A DNA stretch of 64,000 nucleotides from Gloeocapsopsis dulcis (GCF_032163395.1 NZ_CP119968.1:3126001-3190000); one strand, 5' to 3'. Shown: positions 1 to 8,927, counted from the first letter of the stretch. Program-made: numbers and translations. The notes: generated by a model not told the origin, from the sequence alone.

Positions 1-111
1 CAATCAATACCCAGCACTAAAATGCACATCGTCACTGAGTTACTTTCATGTGAGATGATAAATCACCTTCAGTTTGTTATCCAATAACTCCCGTGCTCTG
101 GTTTCGTGTAT

Positions 112-558
112 ATGTCTCAAGAAATTTCCACATCACAGCCGAACAAACCAGAAGCTTCGAGAAAGCGGGAATTTTCTTGGCGAGTTGCTACCAATTTATT
201 GACTAGTTTTAAATATGCTTGGAGTGGCATAAGTTATACTTTTACGACTCAACGCAACTTTCGCATTCATTTATTAATTGGTGCTTTAGCAATAAGTTTA
301 GGTGTTTCATTGCATCTACAAGCAATTGAGTTGGCGGTTATTGGGATTACTAGTGGATTAGTGCTGGCGTTAGAAGTCATGAACACAGCAATTGAGTCTG
401 TTGTCGATCTGACCGTCAAGCAAAATTATCACGAACTTGCCAAAATCGCTAAAGACTGCGCTGCGGGTGCGGTACTTGTTGCAGCATTGGCAGCTGTCCT
501 CGTCGCCGGAATACTCTTACTACCTCCTTTACTAGTCTTAGTACGTGCCGCTTTATGA
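112..558 (+). CDS. dgkA: Diacylglycerol/undecaprenol kinase (DgkA family)
   Basis: Small integral membrane lipid kinase that phosphorylates diacylglycerol or, in Gram-positive and cyanobacterial-type members, undecaprenol. The 148-residue protein has a polar N-terminus of about 35 residues, then three hydrophobic segments (about residues 60-77, 80-95 and 118-145). The family signature is visible as EVMNTAIESVVDL followed by AKDCAAGAVLVA, which supplies the conserved Glu/Asn and Lys-Asp residues. I place the start at ATG 112; a GTG two codons upstream (106) would only add Met-Tyr. It lies 31 bp upstream of trpG on the same strand, so co-transcription is likely. Substrate choice cannot be read from sequence. 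Confidence 0.9.
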   Translation: MSQEISTSQPNKPEASRKREFSWRVATNLLTSFKYAWSGISYTFTTQRNFRIHLLIGALAISLGVSLHLQAIELAVIGITSGLVLALEVMNTAIESVVDLTVKQNYHELAKIAKDCAAGAVLVAALAAVLVAGILLLPPLLVLVRAAL

Positions 559-589
559 TAGAGAAGAGTAAGAATGAGGACAAATAGCC

Positions 590-1186
590 TTGCTCATAGT
601 TATCGATAACTACGACAGCTTTACCTATAATTTGGTACAGTACCTCGGGGAACTGGCAACCGAATTTCCTGTTGCAGCAGAAATTCAAGTATACCGCAAC
701 GATCAGATTACTTTAGAGCAAATCCGTCAGTTGCAACCAGCGGGAATTGTCATCTCTCCAGGTCCTGGACGCCCTGAAGATGCTGGTATTTCTTTAGATA
801 TCATTCGTCACCTAGGACCTAACTTGCCAATTCTCGGCGTATGTTTGGGACATCAAAGCATTGGTCAAGTCTTTGGCGGTAAGATTGTCTCTGCACCAGA
901 ACTCATGCATGGTAAAACATCCGATGTTGCTCACATTGGCATTGGTGTTTTTAAAGGATTAGAAAATCCTCTGACCGCAACTCGGTATCATAGTTTAGTA
1001 ATCGATCCGCAAACCTGTCCAGACGTACTAGAAATTACGGCCTGGGTAGACGACGGCACAATTATGGGTGTAAGACACCGAAACTATCCACACATTGAAG
1101 GCGTCCAATTTCACCCAGAGAGTGTGCTAACAAATTCAGGAAAGCAACTACTACGAAATTTCCTGGAACAATTGGAGAAAAGATGA
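590..1186 (+). CDS. trpG: Anthranilate/aminodeoxychorismate synthase glutamine amidotransferase subunit
   Basis: Class I glutamine amidotransferase subunit that supplies ammonia to the chorismate-using partner (TrpE or PabB) in tryptophan or folate synthesis. The N-terminus MLIVIDNYDSFTYNLVQYLG is diagnostic. The nucleophile is Cys85 in GVCLGHQ and the catalytic His-x-Glu is in VQFHPES near residue 174. The oxyanion-region motif SPGPGRPEDAG is intact. At 198 residues it has normal length. The start is a TTG at 590, the only start that keeps the conserved N-terminus. Its stop overlaps the next gene's ATG (ATGA), implying translational coupling. Whether it serves TrpE, PabB or both cannot be decided here. 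Confidence 0.93.
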   Translation: MLIVIDNYDSFTYNLVQYLGELATEFPVAAEIQVYRNDQITLEQIRQLQPAGIVISPGPGRPEDAGISLDIIRHLGPNLPILGVCLGHQSIGQVFGGKIVSAPELMHGKTSDVAHIGIGVFKGLENPLTATRYHSLVIDPQTCPDVLEITAWVDDGTIMGVRHRNYPHIEGVQFHPESVLTNSGKQLLRNFLEQLEKR

Positions 1187-1953
1187 AACGGCGACAATTA
1201 ATGCAATACGCTGGGGCTGGGTTGCTAACAACTATGGCAACTACCCTAGTCAAATTTCAATCTGCTGTAGCACAAGAGGGTTCGTTATCTGTTAGATGGC
1301 TAGGTCATACGTGCTTTTTATTCACTGGAGGTAGAACCCGCGTCTTAGTCAACCCATTTCAGGCGTTGGGTTGTACTGCTGGCTATCGTCCTCCCAACGT
1401 TGAGGCAGATTTAGTCTTAATCAGCAGTCAGTTACTTGATGAAGGTGCTGTAGCAGCAGTGCCAGGTAATCCTCGTTTGATTTATGAACCAGGAGTATAT
1501 GAGTTTAATAATATCCAATTTCAAGGAATAGCCACAGACCACGATCGCGTCGGAGGAAGACGTTTTGGGACAAATGTTGCATGGCGTTGGACACAAGCAG
1601 GCATTAACATTCTGCACTTAGGAGGTGCTGCAGCGCCAATCACAATTGAGCAGAAAATCTTGATGGGCACTCCTGATATGGTACTTGTTCCCGTGGGAGG
1701 TGGTGCAAAAGCTTACAATTCCCAGGAAGCTCAAGCAGCAGTAAAAATGCTGAATCCCAAGCTAGTCATTCCCACTCATTATCGTACCCAAGCCGCAGAT
1801 GAAGCGAGCTGCGATATCGTTGCTCTTGATGAGTTTCTTACTGTGATGGATGGAATGCCTGTGCGGCGTTCAAACTCTGATTCAGTTACCTTAAGAGCTG
1901 CTGATTTACCACAAAATGGCTCGGCAATTCAAGTGTTAAGCTACCAATTTTAG
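1183..1953 (+). CDS. Twin-arginine-exported metallo-beta-lactamase-fold protein
   Basis: A UlaG/YtkL-like metal-dependent-hydrolase-fold protein of 256 residues. The N-terminus has a twin-arginine-like signal (KRRQLMQYAGAG, hydrophobic stretch, AVAQ cleavage site near residue 31), so it is probably exported folded. Fold landmarks are VRWLGHTCFLF, ATDHDRVGGRRFGTNVAW, ILHLGG, VLVPVGGG and KLVIPTHYR. The usual HxHxDH metal loop is absent: where it should follow LVLIS the protein reads SQLLDEGAVAA. Metal binding is therefore reduced or different, and enzymatic activity is uncertain. It overlaps trpG by four bases. An inverted repeat (1975-2003) lies just after its stop. Function unknown; fold assignment is fairly secure. 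Confidence 0.75.
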   Translation: MKRRQLMQYAGAGLLTTMATTLVKFQSAVAQEGSLSVRWLGHTCFLFTGGRTRVLVNPFQALGCTAGYRPPNVEADLVLISSQLLDEGAVAAVPGNPRLIYEPGVYEFNNIQFQGIATDHDRVGGRRFGTNVAWRWTQAGINILHLGGAAAPITIEQKILMGTPDMVLVPVGGGAKAYNSQEAQAAVKMLNPKLVIPTHYRTQAADEASCDIVALDEFLTVMDGMPVRRSNSDSVTLRAADLPQNGSAIQVLSYQF

Positions 1954-1974
1954 CGATCGCCTCCTCTTGAGATT

Positions 1975-2003
1975 ACCACCTTGGCAGCCTTGTTCAAGGT
2001 GGT
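1975..2003 (+). terminator. Inverted repeat after the MBL-fold gene
   Basis: ACCACCTTG (1975-1983) pairs perfectly with CAAGGTGGT (1995-2003) across an 11-nt loop, 22 bp after the stop codon at 1953. There is no T-run after it, so it may be a weak terminator or mRNA 3'-end stabiliser. Confidence 0.4.
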
Positions 2004-2070
2004 TCGACTACAATTAAGCAATTCAACAACTTTACCATTTTACCAGAGTGATGAATTTCAAATGAGGCTA

Positions 2071-2126
2071 ACTCAAAATGTGCTACGCACCGCTACGCTA
2101 ACAAAACTCAAAACTCAAAACTCAAT
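2071..2126. repeat. Heptamer-type short tandem repeat cluster
   Basis: Runs of AAAACTC/AACTCAA units, preceded by GCTACGCACCGCTACGCTAACAAAA. The same text recurs near 41130-41230 and 45680-45720, and in reverse sense near 20440 and 31720. These match the short tandemly repeated repetitive sequences common in cyanobacterial intergenic DNA. Confidence 0.7.
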
Positions 2127-2139
2127 TTAGAAAGCAGCA

Positions 2140-3447
2140 ATGCAAGCAGATTATCGCCAACGTCGCGAACAACTGATGACAAAAATCGGCAACGGAACAG
2201 CAATTTTTCGCAGTGCGCCTACAGCAGTCATGCACAACGATGTGGAATATGCTTACCGTCAAGACAGCGACTTTTTCTACTTGACTGGATTTAATGAAGC
2301 CGAAGCCGTGGCGGTTTTAGCACCTCATCATCCAGAACATCGATTTATCTTGTTTGTTCAACCCAAAGAGCGAGAAAAGGAAGTTTGGACAGGCTATCGT
2401 TGTGGTGTAGAAGGTGCCAAAGAACTTTACGGTGCAGATGAAGCTTATCCGATTGCCGAACTTGATGAAAAACTACCGCAGTATCTTGAAAAAGCTGACC
2501 GGATTTATTACCGCTTAGGACGCGATCGCGCCTTTAACGACACAATTCTCAAGCACTGGCAACGCTTGCTGGCAACATACCCGAAACGCGGTACTGGACC
2601 AATTGCTCTCGAAGACGTTGGTATTTTTTTACACGCCATGCGTTTAACAAAAAGCCCAGCCGAATTGGAATTAATGCGTAAAGCTGCGGAAATTTCTGTT
2701 GAGGCTCATAATCGGGCAATGGCGATCGCTCGACCTGGGTGTTACGAGTACGAAATTCAAGCCGAGATTGAACACATCTTTCGCCGACGTGGTGGTATGG
2801 GACCTGCGTATCCCTCAATTGTTGCTGCTGGTGCTAATGCGTGTGTGCTGCACTACATCGAGAACACCTGTCAAATGCAGGACAACCAACTGTTACTCAT
2901 CGATGCAGGATGTGCCTACGAGTACTACAACGGAGATATAACGCGGACATTCCCTGTCGGTGGGAAGTTTACACCTGAACAAAAAGCACTGTATGAAATT
3001 GTCCTAGAAGCACAACAACAGGCGATCGCGCAAGTGAAACCAGGAAATCCTTACAATTCTTTTCACGATACTGCTGTGCGTGTCCTTACCACAGGTTTAG
3101 TCGAACTTGGCATCCTCAAAGGTGAAATCGACAAACTCATTGAGGAAGAAAAATATAAACCTTTTTATATGCACCGTACAGGACACTGGCTAGGCTTAGA
3201 TGTCCACGATGTTGGTGTTTATCAGCACGGTGACAACCCCCAAATTCTACAACCTGGACAAGTTCTCACCGTCGAACCAGGGCTTTACATTGTTCCCGAT
3301 ACAAAACCCGCAGAAGATCAACCCGAAATTGATCCTCGTTGGAGTGGAATTGGTATCCGGATTGAAGATGATGTGTTAGTGACTGAGTCAGGAAACGAAG
3401 TTTTAACTGCGGGTGTCCCCAAAGCGATCGCAGAAATAGAACGTTGA
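2140..3447 (+). CDS. pepP: Xaa-Pro aminopeptidase (aminopeptidase P)
   Basis: Cytosolic dinuclear-metal (Mn) aminopeptidase removing an N-terminal residue preceding proline. The 435-residue protein has the N-terminal creatinase/aminopeptidase-P domain (about 1-135, with RQDSDFFYLTGF) and a C-terminal pita-bread catalytic domain. Metal ligands are visible: Asp255 (LLIDAG), Asp266 (NGDITRTF), the His in GHWLGLDVHD, the Glu in TVEPGLY and the Glu in RIEDDV. The neighbouring His/Arg residues of HRTGH are present. Length and domain order are normal. It has its own upstream gap of about 190 bp containing a heptamer-repeat cluster and no obvious partner gene. Confidence 0.95.
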   Translation: MQADYRQRREQLMTKIGNGTAIFRSAPTAVMHNDVEYAYRQDSDFFYLTGFNEAEAVAVLAPHHPEHRFILFVQPKEREKEVWTGYRCGVEGAKELYGADEAYPIAELDEKLPQYLEKADRIYYRLGRDRAFNDTILKHWQRLLATYPKRGTGPIALEDVGIFLHAMRLTKSPAELELMRKAAEISVEAHNRAMAIARPGCYEYEIQAEIEHIFRRRGGMGPAYPSIVAAGANACVLHYIENTCQMQDNQLLLIDAGCAYEYYNGDITRTFPVGGKFTPEQKALYEIVLEAQQQAIAQVKPGNPYNSFHDTAVRVLTTGLVELGILKGEIDKLIEEEKYKPFYMHRTGHWLGLDVHDVGVYQHGDNPQILQPGQVLTVEPGLYIVPDTKPAEDQPEIDPRWSGIGIRIEDDVLVTESGNEVLTAGVPKAIAEIER

Positions 3448-3477
3448 TAGTAGATAAACAAGCTAAAGAGTTGTGTG

Positions 3478-4110
3478 TTACAAAGCATTTTGCAGCAAAC
3501 TAATATCACTGCCCATAATCAAATCAATATTGCGAGTGATTTTAGCAATATCCCAATCCCACCAGCGAATAGAGAGTAATTGCTCAATTTCCGTATCACT
3601 AAATCGTTGCTTGAGAGGACGTGCAGGATTACCACCAGCCACAGAGTAGGGGGGAATATCTTTGACAACAACAGATCTGGCAGCAATAATTGCACCATCA
3701 CCAATTTTAACACCTGGCATAATCAAAGATTCATAACCAATCCAGACATCATTGCCAATGATGATATCGCCCTTATTAGGTAAGTTCATCATCTGATCAA
3801 TTGCCGCTTCCCAACCATGTCCAAAAATCGGGAAAGGATATGTAGAGATCCCATCAAGTTTATGGTTAGCACCGTTCATAATGAATTTAACTTGGGTTGC
3901 GAACGCACAAAACTTGCCAATCATTAAGCGATCGCTGCCGTAGTTGTACAAGACATTTTTCTCAAAACTTTCTGGATCGACGGGATCGTCGTAATATGAG
4001 TAATCGCCAACAATAATATTTGGTGCTTTGATAAAATTTTTGATAAAGCAAACACGGCGATGATCGACCATTGGATAAGGTCGGTTGGGATCTGGTCCAT
4101 ATTGAGTCAA
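3478..4110 (-). CDS. Vat/CatB-type xenobiotic acetyltransferase (hexapeptide repeat)
   Basis: Left-handed beta-helix acetyl-CoA-dependent O-acetyltransferase of the family containing streptogramin A (Vat) and type B chloramphenicol acetyltransferases. The 210-residue protein carries hexapeptide-repeat segments such as IGKFCAFATQVKFIM, GDIIIGNDVWIGYESLIM and IGDGAIIAARSVVVKD, the catalytic-loop histidine in NGANHKLDG, and the family C-terminus YSVAGGNPARPLKQRF. Chromosomal members are common in environmental bacteria and usually have unknown natural acceptors, so resistance should not be assumed. It is convergent with pepP (30 bp between stops) and sits 26 bp downstream of the pentapeptide-repeat gene on the same strand. 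Confidence 0.85.
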   Translation of the reverse strand: MTQYGPDPNRPYPMVDHRRVCFIKNFIKAPNIIVGDYSYYDDPVDPESFEKNVLYNYGSDRLMIGKFCAFATQVKFIMNGANHKLDGISTYPFPIFGHGWEAAIDQMMNLPNKGDIIIGNDVWIGYESLIMPGVKIGDGAIIAARSVVVKDIPPYSVAGGNPARPLKQRFSDTEIEQLLSIRWWDWDIAKITRNIDLIMGSDISLLQNAL

Positions 4111-4136
4111 TTGATTTATCCTTTCCGGTTTTTAAT

Positions 4137-4676
4137 TTAGCGACAACCTAGGCTTTCGCGTGTGGAAACACCTGTTACCGGATTAATCCCATCAGCGCGA
4201 TCGCATAACAAAGAAACTTGATAGCGATCTACTAAGGCATCGGTAAAGTCTGCACCTGTAATATCAGCATCAAAAAGCCGCGATCGCGTCAAAATAGCTT
4301 CTTGTAAGATGGCATTCTTTAAGTTTGCTTCATCTAAAGTGACACGGTCAACTAATGCACCTGTTAAGTTAGCACCTTCTAAGTTAGCGCGGAGTAAGAC
4401 GCCTTTAGTGAGAATTGCATTCGTGAGATTCGCCCCTTGAAAGTTTGCTTCTCGCATTTCGGCTGCGACAAATACTCCGCCTACCAAGTTAGCGTTGGAG
4501 AAGTCACGGTTTTCTAAATGCGTATTACTGTAGTTAATGGTATTGTCTTGAGCTATAGCTGGCTTTGCCGCTAAAAGTACCCATAACCAAGCAAGGCACA
4601 AAATCAATACTATACCGAGTAGACGAATCAGAGTTTTCTGAATGAGTTTTATTGTTGGCGATCGCATCATCATCAC
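4137..4676 (-). CDS. Exported pentapeptide-repeat protein
   Basis: A 179-residue protein with an N-terminal hydrophobic signal (about residues 17-42, ending AKPAIAQ) and then a block of about 17 A(N/D)LxX pentapeptide repeats, for example [35 protein letters not shown] and [11 protein letters not shown]. Such repeats fold as a right-handed quadrilateral beta-helix. Cyanobacteria have many, several of them in the thylakoid lumen. The tail contains two cysteines (LLCDRADG and SLGCR) that may form a disulfide, which fits a lumenal or periplasmic location. The specific role is unknown. Four consecutive ATG codons make the exact start uncertain. Confidence 0.8.
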   Translation of the reverse strand: MMMMRSPTIKLIQKTLIRLLGIVLILCLAWLWVLLAAKPAIAQDNTINYSNTHLENRDFSNANLVGGVFVAAEMREANFQGANLTNAILTKGVLLRANLEGANLTGALVDRVTLDEANLKNAILQEAILTRSRLFDADITGADFTDALVDRYQVSLLCDRADGINPVTGVSTRESLGCR

Positions 4677-4874
4677 TCATGTAAAATACTAGCAGGTATT
4701 ATGGACACTGCTGTAAACCTCAATTTCAACCTGTTTCTACTTCAATAAAAGCCCTGAATCGCCATAATAATTGGATATCAAGTTTCTACCATTGTGAATT
4801 TTACCAAAGACGAACCTGCGATCGCGCTAGGCTATGAAAAAGTACTAACTTGAATTTCAAGTCTTTAGGTAATA

Positions 4875-5810
4875 TTAACGGCGTCGAATTGCGGATGTTC
4901 TTCCAATTGCGACAGATGCAACTACGATTGCTGCTGCAATAACGGTAAACAGTGCGATCGCCTCTCCTAACAGAATTGCAGACGCCAAAATCGTTAAGAA
5001 TGGCTGTAAAAGTTGTATTTGACCAACGCGTGCAACACCTCCAATTGCTAGCCCTTGATACCACGGAAAAAAAGCGAGAAATTGACTAATAAAGCTGACA
5101 TAGCCAAAACCTAACCAAGCCCTTGGAGAAGCTATCAAGCCATGCTGTAATACTGCCATAGCAAAAGGTCCAATCAGCAGTGGAGCCGCAATTACTAAAG
5201 CCCAGCAAATAACTTGCCACCCTCCCAAACTGCGCGCTAAGCGTCCGCCTTCTGCATAACTAACCGCAGCCATCATTCCTGCACCAAGGAGTACAATATC
5301 AGCCCACTGCATTTGCCCAGCACCAGAAAATATGGCAAATACAATCACTGTGAGGCTACCAGCGATGCTAGCAAGCCAAAATCGCCAAGAGGGACGTTCT
5401 CCGACAATAATACTGCCAGCAAGTGCCGTTGCTAAAGGCATAAGCGCTAACATAACTGCGCCATGTGCGGCGGGTAACTGCTGCATTGCCCAAGCTGATA
5501 GCAAGGGAAACCCTAAAACAACTCCAGCCGCAACGATAATCAAACTTCTCCAGTGTTTACGTGCGGGTAATCGCTGATGAGTCATCCACAAAACTATTAC
5601 TGCTAAAAGTGCTGCTATCACTGCACGTCCTAAGCCAACGATAATCGGATTGAGTTCTGTAACTGCAACACGGGTAGCTGGTAAGGTAAGGCTAAAGCCG
5701 AGTACGCCAAGAAAGCCATACCCTAAACCTATTTCTGTATCAATACGGCGCTGGCTGCGATCGTGCACACCTAAACTCTCCTTAACACTGGATTTGCGGA
5801 TAAAACTCAT
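4875..5810 (-). CDS. EamA-family (DMT superfamily) exporter
   Basis: Ten-helix inner-membrane metabolite exporter with two EamA repeats, 311 residues. The first half begins around GLGYGFLGVLGFSLTLPATRVAV and the second around WADIVLLGAGMMAAVSYAEGG. The conserved P-hinge regions (LMPLATALAGSIIVGERPSWRFW, LQPFLTILASAILLGEAIAL) sit at the expected places. It is transcribed divergently from a MocR-type regulator at 6068, the usual arrangement in which the regulator controls the exporter. The likely substrate is an amino acid, amine or related compound sensed by the regulator's PLP domain, but it cannot be named. Confidence 0.85.
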   Translation of the reverse strand: MSFIRKSSVKESLGVHDRSQRRIDTEIGLGYGFLGVLGFSLTLPATRVAVTELNPIIVGLGRAVIAALLAVIVLWMTHQRLPARKHWRSLIIVAAGVVLGFPLLSAWAMQQLPAAHGAVMLALMPLATALAGSIIVGERPSWRFWLASIAGSLTVIVFAIFSGAGQMQWADIVLLGAGMMAAVSYAEGGRLARSLGGWQVICWALVIAAPLLIGPFAMAVLQHGLIASPRAWLGFGYVSFISQFLAFFPWYQGLAIGGVARVGQIQLLQPFLTILASAILLGEAIALFTVIAAAIVVASVAIGRTSAIRRR

Positions 5811-5957
5811 AAAAATTGCTATAGTTCAGCCGCAACTTTAATTACTAGACTTGCTGTACAGTCATAACTCATGTCTCGTTTTCTAAAATCTTCTGTTAAC
5901 ACACTTTTGAGAAGGTACAAATTCACTCAATTTGCGCTAGTACAGTTACAGTAATTA

Positions 5958-5995
5958 AACTGTTCTGGTTCAATCTTTACCCAACTGTACCGGTT
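5958..5995 (+). promoter_or_regulatory. Direct repeats, candidate MocR operator
   Basis: AACTGTTCTGGTT (5958-5970) and AACTGTACCGGTT (5983-5995) agree at 11 of 13 positions and lie 25 bp apart start to start, in the divergent region between the EamA exporter and the MocR-like gene. A looser related element (GTACAGTTACAGT) lies just upstream, around 5940. Paired direct repeats between divergent genes are typical of MocR/PdxR-type operators. Inferred, not demonstrated. Confidence 0.5.
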
Positions 5996-6067
5996 AAAGC
6001 CGTGAAAAATCTTTTATAGTTCCTGTAACTCGCGTTTTCTCATTTAAAAGTTAAGAAGGGCTGGGAA

Positions 6068-7609
6068 GTGAAAATTCCTATAGATCGCCAGTCATTAAAC
6101 CCTATCTACCTACAAATTCGCGATTATTTCAGTCGTCTCATTCAGTCGGAAAAACTTGCTGCCGGACAAAGGCTTCCCTCAATTCGTGCGTTGTCAGAAA
6201 ATCTTCAAGTCAATAAACTAACAGTAATCGAGGCTTATCGAGTTTTAGAAGCCGAAGGATTAATTCACGCACGTCAAGGTTCTGGATATTTTGTTAGCAG
6301 TATTGCTACTAGCCGCATTACATTACGTTCAACCTTTGCTCCGGTGCAAGAAGTCACGATCGCTCAAGGAGATGGCTCATTCTTAGAACAGTTTACCGCT
6401 TCGCTGCACGCACAACACCAAGGCAACATCATTGACTTTAGTTCTGGATTTCCTAGCAGTTTTAGAATCGAAGAACTACAGCGAGTTGCTAAGCGATCGC
6501 TTTCACACGCCGCCGATCTTCTGTTTCGCTATGATTTTCCGCAAGGACAACTACTACTCCGCCAGCAGATCGCACAGTTATTGCTACAGCAAGGATTAGA
6601 AGTTTCGCCAGAGGAATTGATCGTCACGCATGGTTCAGAACAAGCTTTGTCACTTGCTCTACGCTACTACCTCCAGCCAGAAGATTGGGTAATCGTAGAA
6701 ACTCCCACTTATCATGGTGTACTCGGTATTTTAAAGAATTTGGGAGCTAAAGTTATCGGAATTCCCATGACAGTAACAGGGATGAATCTAGAGTTACTAG
6801 AGCAGTATCTCCACAGTTACCATCCGAAGTTAATTTATACGATCAGTACGCTGCATAATCCTACAGGAATTACAACCTCACAAACGCATCGTCAACAATT
6901 ACTAGCGCTAGCAGAACAATACGAATGTCTCATTTTAGAAGATAACGCTTATGAAGGATTGAATTTTGAACCTGTTCCTGCACCGATCAAAGCCCTCGAT
7001 TGCCACGATCTAGTAACTTACATCAGTACGTTCTCTAAAACTCTGATGCCTGGGCTAAGAGTAGGTTATATGGTAGTCACAGGTAAACACTATCAACCTT
7101 TAGTCGAACAAAAATTACTCAATGACTTGCACGTATCTACAGTTTCGCAGGCGATCGCCAGTGAGTTTTTAGCTTCAGGATTGTACCGCCGTCACCTAGG
7201 ACGTTTGCGCACAACGCACCTACAAAGTCGCAATGCTATGTTGCAAGCATTAGAACATCATTTTCCTGAAGCGATCGCTTGGACTATCCCTAAAGGTGGT
7301 TTATTTCTGTGGACTCATTTGCCTAACCACATACCCATCCAAACAATTTGTCGCGAAGCCTTATCTCAAAATGTTCTCGTTGCGAATGGTGCAGCATTTT
7401 TTCCTAGTAAGGGATATCCAGCAATGCGCTTGAATTTTTCTCACACTCTAGAAGCAATTGAGCAAGGAATTTCTATTTTAGGTAAATTACTTAAAAAGCA
7501 CTCAATTTCAATTTCAAATAAGTCTAGTATCACGTCCAAACTTGAAAAGCTTTGTAGCACTAAAGTTGAGCTTAATAATAAAATCCTTCCTACTATTTCT
7601 GATTATTAA
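6068..7609 (+). CDS. MocR-type regulator: GntR winged helix fused to aminotransferase-like PLP domain
   Basis: A 513-residue transcription factor of the MocR/GabR/PdxR class. Residues 1-77 form a GntR winged helix (NPIYLQIRDYF, RLPSIRALSENLQVNKLTV, GLIHARQGSGYFV). Residues about 110-470 form a fold-type-I aminotransferase domain with the PLP-binding lysine in ISTFSKTLMPG and substrate/PLP contacts in STLHNPTGITT and EDNAYEG. A 35-40 residue polar tail follows and looks poorly conserved. Start is GTG 6068 with a purine-rich AAGAAGGGCTGGGAA upstream. Divergent from the EamA exporter, its presumed target; direct repeats in the intergenic region are candidate binding sites. Confidence 0.88.
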   Translation: MKIPIDRQSLNPIYLQIRDYFSRLIQSEKLAAGQRLPSIRALSENLQVNKLTVIEAYRVLEAEGLIHARQGSGYFVSSIATSRITLRSTFAPVQEVTIAQGDGSFLEQFTASLHAQHQGNIIDFSSGFPSSFRIEELQRVAKRSLSHAADLLFRYDFPQGQLLLRQQIAQLLLQQGLEVSPEELIVTHGSEQALSLALRYYLQPEDWVIVETPTYHGVLGILKNLGAKVIGIPMTVTGMNLELLEQYLHSYHPKLIYTISTLHNPTGITTSQTHRQQLLALAEQYECLILEDNAYEGLNFEPVPAPIKALDCHDLVTYISTFSKTLMPGLRVGYMVVTGKHYQPLVEQKLLNDLHVSTVSQAIASEFLASGLYRRHLGRLRTTHLQSRNAMLQALEHHFPEAIAWTIPKGGLFLWTHLPNHIPIQTICREALSQNVLVANGAAFFPSKGYPAMRLNFSHTLEAIEQGISILGKLLKKHSISISNKSSITSKLEKLCSTKVELNNKILPTISDY

Positions 7610-7699
7610 AAAAGACTACTTAGGTAAAATACAGTCGTTTAAATCTAATTGATGATAATGAATACTCGATATATAGCAATCCTATGTGATTTGTGAAAA

Positions 7700-7750
7700 C
7701 TACTTTTTTTTAACGAACCACAGAGACGCAGAGGAAAGAGTAAAGAGAGG
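7700..7750. repeat. Dispersed CACAGAGACGCAGAG-type intergenic repeat
   Basis: AACGAACCACAGAGACGCAGAGGAAAG lies between the MocR-like and beta-lactamase-like genes. The reverse complement of a close variant (CCTCTGTGTCCTCTGCGTTACGG) is at 12836-12860 and a diverged copy (TTTGCGTACTTCGTGGTTCGT) at 57063-57083. Confidence 0.5.
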
Positions 7751-7804
7751 GTTCACTAATGGTGTGAAAATGCTATAGAAAAACAAACTTCATTTTGTTG
7801 AAAT

Positions 7805-8860
7805 ATGAATCCATCCTTTGAAACTGTACTACAAAAACAGCTTGATGAGTCACTTCTATTTACTCCTTGCCTGGGTATTAATGTCACAATTCATAATGAA
7901 AAATATGGTTTTTGGACAGGCAGTAGTGGATTTTTAGAACCAAAGACAAGAACGCCAATGCCTATTGATGGTCAGTTTTATATTTATAGCATTACAAAAA
8001 CATTTACAGCCGTTTGTCTATTGCAAATGGTTCAAAAGGGAAAATTGTCGTTAGACGATGTGATCGCACATTGGTTGCCTAACTTACCATTTCCACCATC
8101 TGTAACAATCAGAAGATTACTCAACCATACTAGCGGTGTACCAAATTATTCGAGTTTAGCAGCTTATATGCCAGCTGTAGAAGAAAGTCCTTCGTTTCCT
8201 TGGTCATATAACAAGTTCTTAGAGCTAACTTGCCAAGGAAAGCTAGACTTTGAGCCTGGTTCTAGTTGGAATTACTCAAATACTGGCTACATGTTGTTGT
8301 TGAAGTTAATAGAAACTATAACTGAAGATACTTTTTTTAATACTTTAAAAAAACAAATATTTCAACCGTTGGAATTACAAAAAACGTACGTTGCTCAAAA
8401 TATCGACAAGGAAACTTTAGTGCCTGGGTTTTGTAGATATCTCAACCCTACACGATTACTAGAAAATGTTATTCTTAAATATCATCCAGGATGGTGTGCT
8501 ACAGGCGTAGTTGTCTCTACAACTAATGATATTGTTCAATTTTACGAGAACATTTTTTCTGGTAATCTGCTTTACTCAGAACAACTTAAAGAGATGCGTC
8601 AGTATGTGTCTATCGGTCAAAATACATCTCCATTTTTTCAGAAACCTTGTTACGGACTAGGCTTAATGATCGATCCAGAATCTGTCCACGGTAAAAAATT
8701 TGGACACGGTGGCGATGGTCCTGGATACAATACTTGGGTGATGCATCTACCAAACTTCCAAGGACGTAAACTGACAATGGCAGTGTTTTGCAATACGAGT
8801 ATGGGTAGTCATCCATTCAACTTGATTAATGATTTACTTTATATTCTTAGTAATGTCTAA
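7805..8860 (+). CDS. Class C beta-lactamase-like serine hydrolase
   Basis: Member of the beta-lactamase/transpeptidase-like (MEROPS S12-type) family: penicillin-binding-protein-like esterases, D-aminopeptidases and AmpC. In 351 residues the catalytic SxxK appears as SITK (YSITKTFTAV, near residue 63), the Y-x-N as YSN (WNYSNTGYML, near 158) and the third motif as HGG (FGHGGDGPGY, near 300). No signal peptide is seen, so it is probably cytoplasmic, unlike true beta-lactamases. The coding sequence is AT-richer than its neighbours and has no HIP1 octamer, which may hint at later acquisition. Substrate unknown. Stop is 65 bp from the convergent AI-2E permease gene. Confidence 0.85.
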   Translation: MNPSFETVLQKQLDESLLFTPCLGINVTIHNEKYGFWTGSSGFLEPKTRTPMPIDGQFYIYSITKTFTAVCLLQMVQKGKLSLDDVIAHWLPNLPFPPSVTIRRLLNHTSGVPNYSSLAAYMPAVEESPSFPWSYNKFLELTCQGKLDFEPGSSWNYSNTGYMLLLKLIETITEDTFFNTLKKQIFQPLELQKTYVAQNIDKETLVPGFCRYLNPTRLLENVILKYHPGWCATGVVVSTTNDIVQFYENIFSGNLLYSEQLKEMRQYVSIGQNTSPFFQKPCYGLGLMIDPESVHGKKFGHGGDGPGYNTWVMHLPNFQGRKLTMAVFCNTSMGSHPFNLINDLLYILSNV

Positions 8861-8927
8861 TAAAGTTAAATTTACACCATTACACAATAGCTGAATTGAA
8901 CAAAACCTTAAAAAGGTCAACTTTGAA

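Noticed and set aside
1-105. Possible 3' end of an upstream gene at the left edge
   Set aside because: Frame 1 is open to a stop at 87, but the residues resemble no expected neighbour of dgkA; too little to call.
3478-4110. Acquired antibiotic-resistance gene (vat/catB)
   Set aside because: The family is right, but there is no mobile context and many environmental chromosomal members exist with unknown substrates.
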